A stretch of DNA of 64,000 bases from Brasenia schreberi (GCA_036023115.1 JAYKKT010000074.1:8516501-8580500); one strand, 5' to 3'. Shown: positions 26,201 through 41,200, counted from the first letter of the stretch. Notes: generated by a model from the letters alone, not told the origin. Numbers and translations: made by a program.

Positions 26201-29200
26201 TAAGATTGGTTTCACGATCTAATGCTGAGTACAGGTAACTAATTACTAATCTTTCAAAATTGTTTTATTCTCTATTAATCATGACGCTTATATTTGATCT
26301 TTTATTGTTATTTATTTGAATATATTGCACTAAACGAGCATCAAAATATTGGGATGTAAACCCGGAGGAATATCACTTAGATGACACCCAAGATTTGCAT
26401 ACCCTTAATTTGGAACTCATTGATCCAATAGTCCTTTTAGTTGATAATATTGTTATAGTGAAGATCTAAAATTTATCAGGTACATGTTCATTTCATTTAT
26501 CAATCATTAATATTGTTCATAGTTAATAATATTGTTGATAGTCCCTTCACTTATAAATTTATAATATTGTTGATATGCAAGTCCTGATTTTCTTTTGATT
26601 GATTTGTGTATTATGATGAAATTAGTAGTTGTTTACTTGTTTTGCTTTAATATAAAGTTGTGTACTTACTATTGTATCATATACTTATGTTAATTGATGT
26701 TTCACTTGTTCCAGCTTGATTATTATATATATAATATATATATATATAATATTATATACCTTAGCCGTGTCACCGCACCCAAAATTTTTGAAATTTGCCG
26801 TATCCCGCACCCGCTACAAGACGTCCAACCCTTATATAATGGGTTGTTAAACATAAAATGACCAAAATGCCCTTAACTACTATGGGCAATTACAATAATA
26901 CCTAAAACATTAAAATTACTAAAATAACATAACTTTAACAACATGCACCTCACAAACAGCCACCCTTAGAAAATTAACAACAGCAGATATATATTTGCAT
27001 ACACATAATCTACACGCAAATGAATAAAAAGACATACTTAAGATCATAAACTATATACCAATACTAAAGTACCACACAAATATGAATTAACATAACTTTA
27101 AGCCATATGAGACACTCAAAATACGATGCCCAGAATCTACCATACAGGGAACCATAGAAATGATTAGATTTTTAACATGCAAAGTTTATTTTTTCATGAT
27201 GGGTTTTGAAAAATAAAGAATCAAATGTTTGAAGCCATTATATCCTGCATACCTCAGAAAAACAGACAAGACTTTAGACAAAAGATTCCTACAAAATATT
27301 ATGTAACACTGTGACACATGGGGTGCAGGGGTACGAAACTGCAACTTCAAAAGAACATGTGCATGACAATGGTAGGTTCATAAGATATTGGTTTGTAAGC
27401 CCTGCTTTATTATCATCTTCAAAAAAAAAAGAATCACCATCAATTCCATTGTTTAAACTCCATTTAGGCCAGATGTAGTTCATAAGTGAGACCACAAATA
27501 GAACAGATATTTAGAATCTCTGTGCGTCTGAATGGATCATCCCAAAGTAGAAATATACCTGTCCCTGGATATTGGATGCATGCATTAGAAGAAGAAGAAG
27601 GCCACAAGCAGATTCAAACATCACTCTAGCAAACTGAGATATAGAAACGACCAATAAGGAGGTATTGATGTTAAACAATGGGTTTGCATCTACTTCAGAT
27701 TTGGCGTCCCTCCTACCAGGAATGAGCCTTTCCGTATACTTTTCAATTACATCAAAAATTCTTCTCCAACTGCCAACTTTGGTGTGCAATGCAGAAAGAT
27801 CTAGCAACAAATTGACAGAAAACTTCCTCTGCTTTTTATGTTCTGAATGTTTCCTCTCAATAATTGAATCAATTCCAAATGCAGATATATAATGTTCTGT
27901 GGTTGGCAGATCATACCCCATTTCCAGTATCTTGAGAAGGCAAGACATGATATCATCAGAAGAAATACTAACAGGATTGGCCAGTGATTCATATAATGCA
28001 GGAGCTGCAGCTTGTCCCAATCGCTGGCTAATGCAACCGACACATTTTAATATTTTGGAAAGAATTTCACAATCAAGATCATCATCCAGTAAATTCAACC
28101 CTGAGTTCACAAAATTATACTTCTCAAATGAACCTAAAAGTGAGGAAGAACAGAGAGCTAAGTGAATAATCATACAGCGAACTTGAAGCAATGAAAGTTG
28201 TATTAGTGTTCTGAAAGTTTACCATATGCATATGCTTCAATATCTTCCAAACAACGAAATAAAGACACCGAGTTTTTCCTGATCAGACCAACCATCCCAG
28301 CCGAGCCACCAGAAAGTAAACCATATGGGAGACTGCTCTGACACCAATACTGGAGATAATCATTGCAAAAACTTTTCCAATTACAGACAACAGAAAATGG
28401 ATTTGGGGCGTCCGCCTGGAGCATATTTCCATTCTCAGTGACATAACTTTGCAGTGGATACCGAATTGACATGATGAACATAGTGAAATAGATTTACCTG
28501 TCCCTCAATAACTGAAAGAACTTGTTTCCTTAGACCATCAGAAGAAAGTGATTCAATTTCATAGTCCATAATGTGATGCTTGTGATGTCGGAGCGAAGCA
28601 CCTAAAGCAGCATGTTGGAAAATGCCTGGTTGGAGCAGTTTACGCAAGAAAAGTGAAGACACAAATGGCGCAGATGGACCCTGCAGATGATTTCGTACTT
28701 GTCAAGTAATGCAGCAAATATTCAAGTACACACATCAGTTGCATCTACCTAGAAGTGTGACAACCTGATGACGCACCTAACCGTAAGATGAGAAGGAAAG
28801 TCAAAAGCCTCAGGAAACAGGAAGCACAGAACAAGTGGTTAAAAGCATTACATGTGAAACAACCAGTTCATGCCAAAAAACAATGTCATTTTCTATTTTT
28901 CTTGGTCCTGAATGGGCCTCTTCTCTAGGTGCATTGCTTGAGGAATGAAGGGAACTAACGTGCAGCAATTTCATATTCGAAATATCTGGAAATGTTTCTC
29001 CTAAGTCTATTTCTGAATACCAATTGTAATTTGTTTCCACATTCACGGAAAAGTAACATATATATATATATATATAAGCAAGCGCAGTTCTGCAAGGGTC
29101 ACTTGTATCCAAATGTTGACCAAAATGTAGAATCAAGCTCATACGTGAAACCTTTTACCACTTAACTGACATGAAGATTACAAAGGGCTGAACGAGTTAG

Positions 29201-32200
29201 CCAGATGGCTAACCATTGTGGTGACAAGGGTGCTAAGTTGTGACCACATAAGTCAGCTCTAAATGACTCCATCCAAAAAGTACATATGTACGGCCCATTT
29301 TGGAAGAAGATCATTATTGGTCCATTTTTTATCACCTAAACAAACTTAAGCAACAAAAACAGCTTCCACTACAAGTCCTACACTTCTTTTACCTATATAA
29401 AAGAGAATTAACCTCTAGAACTTTCTTTTCAAAAATGAGCTAACCTGTAGAATTAGAATGTAACTACAAAAAGGAACATCAGTGGCAGAATTACGCTAGA
29501 AATCTTCTTGAGCCTTTCTCAGCTCTCAAAATTTTTAATTTGTTAGATACCTTCAACAATGATGTAATTGAGTAATTCGCATACATGAGGTCATCAACAG
29601 AATGTTCAGAACCTTGAAATAGCTGATCCGCAACAAAAGCATCTTGCAAACTGTAGGCAAAAGTAGAACCCCTGGAACAGTGAAAACCCATTATGGTTGG
29701 CATATGAAATTCTCCAGACCATAAAGAGCAACAATACATAGAGAAAGCAAGTATGCAAACCACATGAACTGACTTCACAAATCTCATAGTTCCAATGATG
29801 AAGGATAAACTACTACTCCAGCTTGAGCCAGGTTTTGGTTGTTCAAACTCATTCACAAGCTGGAACCGGCCAGGCCCAGCATGTTTTTAGAAATGTATAC
29901 AACTTCCACTAAAATTGCATTTCATGTATATATAACTGGTTTGAAATTTGGGAACCAAGTATGGCAAAGTTGTAAAATAGGCTCTCCCACAGCCAGTCAA
30001 AATCATGGAAAAGAACAATGAAACAAAATCACAAACAGCTTGTTTAATTAGCAGAACCCAAGACAAGAATACATGACCCTGTGATAGCAATTAACAAGAT
30101 GAGCACACTAAAAAAACCATAAACGGTAATAGCTGCCCAGATCATCGCTGCACAGAATAATGTTAAATGTCACGTTCCTTAAATATACAATTATGTATGG
30201 GAATAACTGAAAAGGTGGAAATAATTCAGGAATTATTCTAGTAAGCTTTAGTTTCATGGTAATCCTTCCAATAAAATGGCATGCAAAATAATGAATCTGC
30301 TAAACCACAAATTAGCACTCACATATCAAGTTCAACATGAAAAGAGCTGAACACTGTTGTGCTATCCATTTTTAGTACCCAAAGCTTATTGGAACCGATT
30401 CTTAAGTCAATTAGCCTCCCCTGCAAATAGAACAGTTTAATATAATAAATAAACAGCTAAGAAGCAGTTGTTCAACCAAAACGAGAAAAGAATATTTACA
30501 AGTTTTAAGAGATATTCATCATAACCATGGGGCAGTAAAAATTTACCAACACTGAAATTGCAGAGAAAATAAACTGAAACCTACACTACGCAGTATTGAA
30601 GAATATTACCTCCCCCAAAGGCACATGTCTCACAGGAAATTTGGGGGTCAAAGAAAACTTGTCACCAAAGCTAACTCCCAGACCATGGACAGCAATGATT
30701 TCTTGACCCTTCATGAGCCCAAGTGAAAAGTATTTAGATTCTCAGTTGAATAGGACTACAATAATAAAAAGCAAAACATTAAATATCATAAATTTGTCTC
30801 TTCCCATATATCTACATTGACCAAAAGATCATTCTATTGGTTAACAAGAAGAAGATATTTATACAACAGGCAGAAATGGAAAAAGGAATTCAATTAATAA
30901 TATGGAAAGATCAGATGTTTCTGTCAAATGGATTATGGCCAAACATGCAATCTAACAACAGAATAGAATTGCAATTCAAACGCTTCAAATGCATAAAATG
31001 TTTTTTTGAACAAGTCAAATGAGAGGAAGAAATTACCAAGAATATGAACCAATCAGAAAACAAGCGATAAAAGGGTTACATAAAGAAGTTACCAGTAAAA
31101 TAGAACACGAGAGACAAAATGGTGATAAAGAATTCACCACTAAAATATCCGAGCATATGATGTACACAAACACAACCATGTGTGCACATAATAAACTTGC
31201 TCCACACAGAAAATTATAAAAAGAATAGCATAACCATTAAGTATTTAAAATAAAGACCAGATGTTCATAAGACCACATCTACATACGTTGATTTGGACTA
31301 GATAATCATTCTGCATTTACCAGACGTTCACAAGAGACATTTTGTAATAAATATCAATTTGAAGTTTTCAAACTTGCTAGTTGGTTTACAAACATAAGGA
31401 GGAATGAACATGAATACCATTTTAATTTTCTTGGAAGCAAGTGCTGCAATTAATCCTACTCGAGGTCAAACCAATGATAAAGCTTATTTGAGCCAACGTA
31501 CTCTTTTCCGTCTTTTATCACCATGACCAACAGACAGATGAGGCTCGTCTTGGTACCTAATGAACCTACTCTGAAGGTGATACAATTTTCTAAGCAGTAA
31601 GAAAAATAAAATGCAGCCAATTGCACCCAGAGCATCAACTCAGTGGTAGGACTCTCTAACACCCACTTGCAGGTGAAGTGCTCGATTCCTGGAGGTTGAA
31701 TGTATGTGTTAGGCTTTGGCCTTTTCTCTAAGCAAAAAAAAATGCAGCCAAACAAAAACGGAAGTTGAACATATTGGTAAGCACATATATTCTAACATGT
31801 AAACTGAAAAAACTCAAAGTGAATATAAATAACTAATGGCAGTCTAACAAAAATACATAGAGCTTAGAGCATACCAATTCATTTCTGTGAAGTATAGCAA
31901 TGAATATGTCTCCAGCATCCTTGTCAACATCACTAACCCACAATCTTGTATGATCAGAGCCTATGTTAAGGAAATCAAAAACGTGTCAAACTCCAGACTT
32001 GTTCACATCTGGACAGGCACACTCATGTACAACATAAGTACAATAAAAGCAAATAAGAAAAGCAGTAAAGAGTACCTAGAATTGATGTCTTCCGCAATTA
32101 AAAAAATAACTTACAAGAAAAAAACATTACCCAAAATATACTTGAGAACGACAGCTCTAGAACAAACCCATTGACCCAAAAGAACATATGCAAGTCCGGT

Positions 32201-35200
32201 AAATAAGAAAAACAGAAAACTTGGGAGTATCATATAAAAGGGATCATTCTACAGAGAATTTCGTGTACAAGCTACTCTGTAAGCAAGATTAGGAACCTAA
32301 GACCAAATATACACAATACATCTTTCAACATCAAATCAATGTTGACTTAATTTCTTCCTGATGAATGAAATATCACGGGGATATAACTTGCCTGCAAACT
32401 CCTGCAGGCTCATGATCTGACTGAAAATTTTTACTCGGCTGACAAGATCCCAGACTCGCATACTTCCATCTGCATGGAGTACATATAAAAATTTCCTACC
32501 ATGCATTTCTGAAAGTTCCAAACTGTTTACAGAGCTATAAATATTTATCCTGCATAGCACACAATGGCAATTAAGCAGAGAAAAAACAGAAAACCACACA
32601 AGGGAAACTGGAGAAAATGCAATCTACAGTGTAAACAACTTAAAAGAAAAACGCACAAACATTTTCAGGCGCATGGATAAAGATCCTGAGAAATGATGAG
32701 AACTGTTAGATTGTTTCCATCAAGAATTGCTCATGAACAAAGCCCACAAAGCATACTACATGTTTGTGCTTGGCAGGCATTATGCATGTGGTTCAACTTG
32801 CATATTTGATATCCTAATTCAAAGCATACACTGCAAATCAAGGATGAAGACGTGTATGGACTTCTTTGGCCTTTCAACCCCATGGTGGGTTATTCTAGTG
32901 GAGAGGGTCTCCACCAATATTATAGATATTGTATCATATCATACAATAAGATACAATAATATAGTACAGTGGCTCTCAGACCGATATGATACTTGCTATC
33001 ACACTGTATTGCTGTGTACGCAATGTATCATACACGTATTGTGTAAACATCATGTGTAAATATCGTACGATGTTTTAAAATAATATATAAAAATTTCTGC
33101 TGCATTAAAAGTGTTAAGTACCAGCAAGCAGTTATAGGTACTATAAAGCATGTTGTACCTACAGCAGAAGGACAGGTTAGGTTGTACACCCACAGCAGAA
33201 GGATAGGTTAGGGTGTACCATTACCACATCTAGGCTCATTAGGCCTGTTACATAGCAGCAGTACCATACTAGCTGCTAATAAAGTACTTTTTAACAAGAA
33301 AAGTTGAAAAGGTAATGATTTTCAAAGTATAAACAACAACAACTATGCCTTTCCTAGATGGGTTCGGCTACATGGATTATTTGTTGCCTTAGACCTCAAT
33401 CATGTGCCATGCTACTAGTTAACTGAACATAAGCTAGATCATTCTTTATTGTTTCTCTGCAACACTTGTGGTTTTCTTCTTTCTCTTTTAATATTTTTAT
33501 CATCAAGTTTCTTATATCTTCTTAAAGCACACTATTTGGTCGCCTTTCCACAGGTATACACCATCTTAAACGATTTTGACTCATTATATCGTCTATTGAT
33601 ATCACTCCCAATTTATTTCTAATAACCTTACTACATATACAATCCTTCCTTGTGTAACCATGTATCCATCTCAACAACTTCATTTCTATCAGTGACATCT
33701 TTATTTCTATCACTGAAATCTTTTGTACAGGTTGATGATTAGTTGTCCAATGCTCATAACCATATAACATAGCAGGCTTAATTGTTACTCTATAAATGCT
33801 TTTTAATTAAATGAAACAAATCTAGAATCGTACCATATTGTACAACACAACATTGTTATCATGTACTGGTCTCCCTTCCGATATGGGAACCGATATTGAT
33901 ATTTACAACATTAGTCTCCACATGCCCTACCCTCCTCCACAAGCCCCCATCCACCGTAGTGGTTGAGGTCAGTTTCCTAGCTTGAGAACTCAATGCAAGG
34001 TTGTTCCAACTCAAAGAAAGTGATTTCTCCAAGCAGACTTAAAACCATGAAGAAGTGCACAATGTTCTAAGAAAGTTGCAGCAGCAAGGGAAAGCGACAA
34101 GCATGGCAATAAAAATCTAGAAGATGCACGAAAAAGAATAATCAATCAAGTTTTGTGATGAAAAAAAATTCTGCAACAGGAGAAGCATCATTCTTAGAAG
34201 CTTAGCCATAAACCTTGTGGCATATTCTGGAGACGGAGATGGAGAGGAGGAGAGCGAGAGAGAGAGAGTTTTGAATATTTTGATAATATGTTACCACAAG
34301 TGACTGAACTGTCGCTTTATAATTTTGGATTTTTTCAATAAGGTAGATTTTTGGCAAGCATGAGTTGGCATGAAAGATTGAGAAGATTGTTCCCTTCAAT
34401 TATAAGCCACCATATTGACTACACCACTGATCAATGCCCACCAATGTCACCAGGAAAATGAATTTCTCACAATGTTAAGCAAAGGGGTATTTGTCGCTAG
34501 CACTTGAGAATGAACGATGTTTTATTTTTTTAGGTTCTATCTATCCCCTGACATCATCATGAGGATATCATGACATTTGGCAATTTTACAATTGTTTTAA
34601 ATACCTTTATGCAGAGACTTTTCAAACTAATTTTCTAATATCCCAGATGTTGCTTTTCTGGAGTCAAATGCAAAAATGACACGTTACTAAGAATCTATAG
34701 AGCAAACCCCATTTAGTGTGATGCAAAGACATGATTTTGGTTGCTGGTACTTCTTTCGTGTTTTATACATTTTCAGGGTTCCTTTATTTTCTCCAGTTTA
34801 ATGATTTTTCAAACTTTATATGCAGAAATTCTTAAAGCACCACAAGGTTGTTCTCAAGATTACCAAGAAAACCACCATTTTAAAATCTCTCCCTAAAAAC
34901 TCCGAGAACGAAAGCAGTAGCAATGGTTTACACACACAGAAACATACGTGTGTAATGTGTAAGACATATATGTGTGTGGATGGAGAGAGAGAGAGAGAGG
35001 ATAGACTTACCAAGAGTATTGGAAAATATACACTGTCATAAATTTCAACGTCAAAATTTATCTTATGGATTTCAATGTTCAAATTTTGTGGTTAAGAAAG
35101 AATAGCTCTAAATGAAATATCACAGCCGAACACCTTATTTACTGAATGAACTACACAGATCAATATACTCTCTCTCCACTCTCCATCCATCCTTCCCTCT

Positions 35201-38200
35201 GCACACTATATAAGTATATATAGAGAGAGAGAAAGAGGTTAGTCCATGCACACACTCATCCGTGCTTAAATATACTTAAGGATATCAACCATTCGATCAA
35301 CGAGAGTCAAAAAGTCAAAAGTACTGGATAAAAAGCACTTGAGTACATTTTCACTTTTGAATTAAAAATCTCAATTGCCGTTATGGTTGATCAAACAATT
35401 GAGATCTTGGAGTTTTCTTAAGCATCTAACCATGTCACACAGACACCTCTAAGAGGTGGAGTGTTGGCCCCAACACTGGTGCGACACCGACGCCGTGTTG
35501 GTGCGACACTAACATGATGTTGTGAAATGCCAACACGGTCAACATGTTGAAGCTTATTCAGGGTGCAGTCAACATGTCGAAGTCCATATGTGTCCAAATT
35601 CTTTAGGTCATCTGCTATAAAAGGATCATGTGTTCCTCTTTGTGTCCCCCGTTCCTCTTAGCGTCCCAACCTTCCTCTTCGCCTCCCATGCTCTTCGACA
35701 CCCTCCCACGTTGTTTGACCTCCCACGCAGTTTGGCTAGCCACCCTCCCTCTTCGCCTCCCACGCTCTTCGGTGCCTGAACTTTTTTCTTCTTGTGTGTC
35801 TATTTCATGAGCATCCGTGCAGCTACTATGCTTGGAATTGATCTCTTGTCACCCAATTTCAAGTACTAATCTCTTGGAATTAATCAATTATTAGTAATTG
35901 ATTTAAGATTTTCAAGTACAATAATTTTAAATTGCATAAATCACCCTATTTCAGGTGATTGGAATTGATCTCTTGTCGCTATCCCTTCTTCCTGCAATTG
36001 TGGAGCTTGCGTAGGACAGATATTGGAGGGTCCATCTTGGAATCATGGAATATATTCCTCTACTAGCAAGTCAGTTGGGCATTGGATTCTTCTATGATAA
36101 GCTTGGCGCACTTTGTATGCAGCGGCTGGAAGATCATGCTCAAATGCTCCTTTATCCTTCATTTGGATGTTTGTATTGATAATAAAGTTTCAGCGTTATG
36201 TGACCCCTGGTTTCTATGTTGTGACCCATTGGTTCCTGGTGCAAACATATGCTCTCGTCCTTTCATTTCTTTACTTTTAAATATGACTTATCCAAATAAT
36301 TTTATCCCATTATTTTTCTACTACGAGACTTTGTTGTTGAATGAGTTGACTTTTCCCGTAGATCATCTATATATTTATCTGCTTGTTTATTTTCATATTC
36401 ATGCCCAGCCATTGTGTATAGATCAACACTTCTTTGTAACACAATAGTCTTGTGCTTATTGTCTTTGCAATTATATCAATGGCATCACTGACTCCATCTC
36501 CTATTAACAATTTCACAAGATATGTTTCTGAGTCTCTGACTATTAATGTTGTTTTTGTCTTTAAATCAAATTGTGAAATTATGAATTGAATTCATCTTAA
36601 AAATGGTCAACAATAGATAAAGAAAAAGAGTATCAATTGAGACTGGGAGGTCTCACGAAAGTATTCCTTCAAGTTTAGGATCAACAACAAAACCTTCAAT
36701 TTCAACACCTTGTGATAATGCACCATTATGGATGCATGTGCAAAAGGGAGAATCATATGAAGGTGGTGGAGGTAATACACATTTTATGTGTAAATTTTGC
36801 AACATGAGTTTTCTCGAATCATATATTAGAGTGAAGGCTCATCTTTTGAAATTATCATAACATAAGAGCATGTCCGAAAAGAAAAGAAATAAATATTCTA
36901 TTATTTAGTGGCATAAAAGAAAAGAAAGTTAATGCAAAGTGAGTCTAAAAGCTTTAAAGGATCAATTGAAAAACCATTTATTGTAGTTAGAAGGGAGGAG
37001 ATGCATAGAAAGGTTAGAAGATTTTTTTTCTCAAGTTCACTTTCTTTTAATGTAGCATGAAATCCATATTAAAAAGATCTTATCACTTCATTCACTAATT
37101 ATAATTTTTTTCCAAGTTCTGAAAAATTGGAAACCATGATTCTCAAAGAAAAAAAAGCCAATATTGAAAGGTTTTTAATACAAAAGAAGTTTTCATGGGA
37201 AGCTAATGATGTTTCTATTGTTTATGATGGATGGAGTGATATTGAAAGGTGTCCACTCATTAATTTTATTGTTTATTCAATTAGTGGTCATATATTTTTA
37301 AAGCATGTTAATGCATCTTGAGAAATTAAAAACTGTAGGCTACTTGAAAGATCTATTCGTAGAAGTTATTAAGAGTGTTGGACCAGATAATGTATAAATA
37401 ATCATTGATAATGCAGTTAATTATAAAAGTACAGGATTAAGTTTAAAAGATGATTCACACATTTTTTGGATACCTTCTATAGCTCACAGTTTAAATTTGA
37501 TTCTTTCTCGTATATGAGCCATCAGAAGATAAAGGATAATTCTCGTGCATATGAATTGTATTCATGGATTCAAGATATGGCAACAGATTGTATAAAGATA
37601 AGAAATTTTGTAATGAATCACCATTTAATTATAGCCATATTCAATACACATTCTTATTTAAAGTTGTTGAAGGTTGGAAAAACACATTTTGCTTATTTGA
37701 TTATAATGGTAAAAAGATTCAAGACAATCAAAACATCATTGATTCAGATGATTACTAATCCGAGTTGAGATTTATATCGTGATAACAAGGTTTAAGATCA
37801 AGCAAGAGCCAAAGAAATGAAGGCTATTATTCTTAATAATTTATCATGGGACATGTATCATATTTTTTTAAATTCATAGAGCTTATTTAGGAGATATTGA
37901 GAGAAGTTGATAAAGATTAATCGATGCTTCATTAAGTTTATGAAATGTGGGATACCATGATTGAAAAAGTTAAGTCAATATTTTTGAAGCACGAGGGAAA
38001 AACAATATATGACATCATCATTTTATGATCATATTTATTGTATATTAGTTTCAAGATGGGACAAAAGCAACACTCCCTTGCATTGTTTAGCACATTCTTT
38101 AAATCCAAGATATTATGGGAAGAAATGGTTGCATGAGAGAAGTAGGGGTACTCCTAATCAAGATCCTAAAATATCAAAGAATAGGCAAATGTGTTTGGCA

Positions 38201-41200
38201 AGGATTTATCGTGAATCATACTTAATTAGGCAAGTAAATTCTAAATATAGAAAGTTTTCTTGTGTCAGACTTGATTCACTAGAAGCAAGGGATTATCAAG
38301 ATCCACTAGATTGGTGAGCATGTTATGGATTTTAGATGCATGTTCTTCAAAAGCTTGCATCAAAATTATTATCTCAACCAGCAATTAATCATGGAGATTC
38401 AGTTTCAACTTTTATTGTTATTTATTTGAATATATTGCAGTGAAGGAGCATCAAAATATTGCGATACAAATCTGAAGGAATATGATTTAGATGACAATCA
38501 AGATTTGTATACCCTTAATATGGAACTCACATTAAGTTGATAGTGAAGATCTATGATTTCTGAGGTAAAGGTTCATTTTATTTATCAAACATTAAGATTT
38601 CCTTTTAATCTTGACTTATGTTTACAAAATATTATCATACACTTATGTTAATTAATGTCTCACTTGGTCTAATTTGAATATTATATATATATATATATAA
38701 TATTATATACCTTAGCCGTGTTTCCCCCTCTAGTATGGGAAAAGGCTTAGTTGTTGTTGTTGTTGTATACCTTAGCCGTGTTTCCACACCCAATATTTTG
38801 GAAATTTGCCATATCCCGCACCTGCACCCGTATTACATAGAGCCAAGCATATGACATATGGGTCTGGTCAAGCTTAGCTTATGCTTCCTGAGAAGCCAAG
38901 TTCAAGCTCAAACCTAGCCACACTAGAAGAACTGAACCATGATTTGGTGTGTTTATCTTAAAATTTCACTTTTCCGGTGAACTTCATAATTAGAATAGGC
39001 CAAAAAGTTCTCAAGTTTGCAACTCAACCAACTGTGCTATACAGGCATTGACATGTAAATATTTAAATGCATGAACTTGCAATGGTAGGCATACTCAACA
39101 AATGGACGTGGAAATATGGAATATCCTGTTCATCTACTTCATAGTATATTGGATGATCTACTCATGGCTCAGATTGCTCAGCCAACTTGACAAGTCCAAA
39201 CAAATCATGCAGTAGCTCAAATAAGACAAGCTGCAAGAAACTTGTTTTGTCCTATGAAGTATGAACAAACCGTAAATATTAGCTCCATGCATGCCATTAA
39301 AAACTCATAAAGAAAAAATTGTCGGCATAGTCTGAAAAGTACTTGACAACCACCAAAAGGGAAAGCATATACTTCTACAAAACAAGACATAAGACTGCGA
39401 GACCTCGACACAAGCCCCCAAAGACGGCTAAGTCCTGCATCTCTTAGCTCATACGCAGATCCTGTCAAACAGAACACAGAAAAAACAAGTGAATTGCTGT
39501 ATATGGAAACACAACTTTTGAGCAGGAGAAAAAAAAGGAACCAGTAATAAAAAGGACAAACATTAGAACTTTTAGAACAACTTCAAAATAAACTGAACAA
39601 AATAGAGAATTAGCACCACTGAAAAATCTTAGAAACAGGAAATTTTAAATCATTTCATGGACAAGTAGTTGGATGGACTATGCTGTATTTACATCAGAAC
39701 AAGAGAAAAACAATGTCAAAAGATGTTCAATGAAAATTTTAAACAGTCAACTTGTTTTGATTATGGTGAAACAATGAACATACTTATCAAAACCAAGAAA
39801 CATCACACAATGAATGTCCTCAATCTAGAATACCTTGAGATATTGAAACAGAATCAGCTTCCTCAAACTCAAAACAGCTAACAGACCCATCATTTCTACC
39901 AACAGCCAGGAGACCTGGCAATGCTGTTACTGATGTTATCTCAACAATTTGGGAACTGTGAGCCCGTAAATCAACCTCCAGAAAATCAGGTTCAGGAAAA
40001 ACAGAACCCGAAATATATGCTGAAGGGGTTCTTAACCTGACAATATATGCCAACCCTGAAACTGTGAATATATAGATGTAACTATTCCCAATGTTGTTCT
40101 GTGCCTGTAAAAACAAATCAAAAACCAACTGAAATTTGACTGACCACAAAAATGTAAAAGAAATAAAACTACAAACAACTGGTGATCTACATGTTCAAAG
40201 CAAGTCAGTGATCAACCTTAATTCTAGATATAAAAGCGAACGGGCACAGTGCATGATTGAACATTAGACGAAGCCCATTCTTCGGTAATTCATTACTGGC
40301 ACATAGCTCCAGTAATTCAAAGTAGTTAGGAGTCTCCTTGTGGATCCGCCTGTATTATAAATCAACTTGATAAGCAGAAAGAAACATGGGAAAAAGTACA
40401 TTTTATAATATTATGCAACTTACTGCATACTTGATGAAGCAGCATAACAAATAAGACTAAAACAACAAACAAATAGGTGAATCAGTGGCCACAGCACACA
40501 TTGCCAAACACTGTATATGAGACAGTTCGTGACTAATAGATATTATATGTTACACAGACACTTATATCTAACAGCTGCAGCACCGACACTGGGCTCATTA
40601 GTCGCATTAAATATGTTGGGCTATTGAAGTTGTGATGCCAAAAAGATCTCAACCAAAAGCAGTTGATTAAGTATTAAAACAGGGCACACATAGGATAGGT
40701 AGTACTATACAATATGTCATTGTATACCGGTTAAATAAATATATAGCTGAAAATTGTAATATCTATTTTCAAAACTGGCCATTTACAACGGTTTGTTCAA
40801 CTCCATCATAGGCAGCTGTGGGCATAGCAACTGAACGTTCTTGGAGACTTACAGCGAGACTCAATCACAAATCAAAACATGGTTCCAAAACATCGAGGAC
40901 ATCTCAACAGTACCGAAGTCGCTGATCCACAAACTGCGAATACACCACATCTCAAAGGGAGTGCTTCCATAAATTAGCGCCCAAAAGGAGCTTTATCAAT
41001 TTCACAAAGCACAAGTTATTTATCGTTCAATCTATGCTGTCCAATTACTAAAAGTAAGTGACATGACAACCAGGTCGCATTTGGTTTTCCCTTAAATTGC
41101 AAACGAGTAATGACTTGCAGCAATGTTGTAAATAGCATATCGGACCCCATATCACATGGGCCTGTATTGTATACTTTACATATGAATTTTAAATTATTTA

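Larger units (their letters stand above)
23197..26812 (+). mobile_element. hAT element, family hAT-B (copy 1), transposase broken
   Basis: The left side starts in GTGCGGCACCGACACAG-type subterminal repeats, a truncated left end compared with 35430. The right side ends in the AT-rich tract plus ccttagccgtgtc and cccgcacccg. The interior carries a BED-finger ORF (24153-24611) and DUF659-like and dimerisation-domain pieces (24843-26210). It was inserted in hAT-A copy 2. The right terminus runs directly into LTR sequence at 26813, so both ends are damaged. Confidence 0.75.
35430..38840 (+). mobile_element. hAT element, family hAT-B (copy 2)
   Basis: The left end CCATGTCACACAGACACCTC is followed by GACACCGACGCCGTG-type repeats. 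The right end in reverse complement begins CTATGTAATACGGGTGCAGG. The interior parallels copy 1: promoter-like CT-rich leader, BED remnant (about 36660-36890) and core (37127-38330). It is about 3.4 kb, the most complete hAT-B unit here. The flanking octamers (gcatctaa and agccaagc) do not match. A 40-bp RTE tail is inserted near its right end. Confidence 0.78.

Noticed and set aside
28810..29142. 110-codon minus frame as a NUP160 exon
   Set aside because: Exon 9 joins exon 10 in phase and in homology without it, and it runs through an AT microsatellite.
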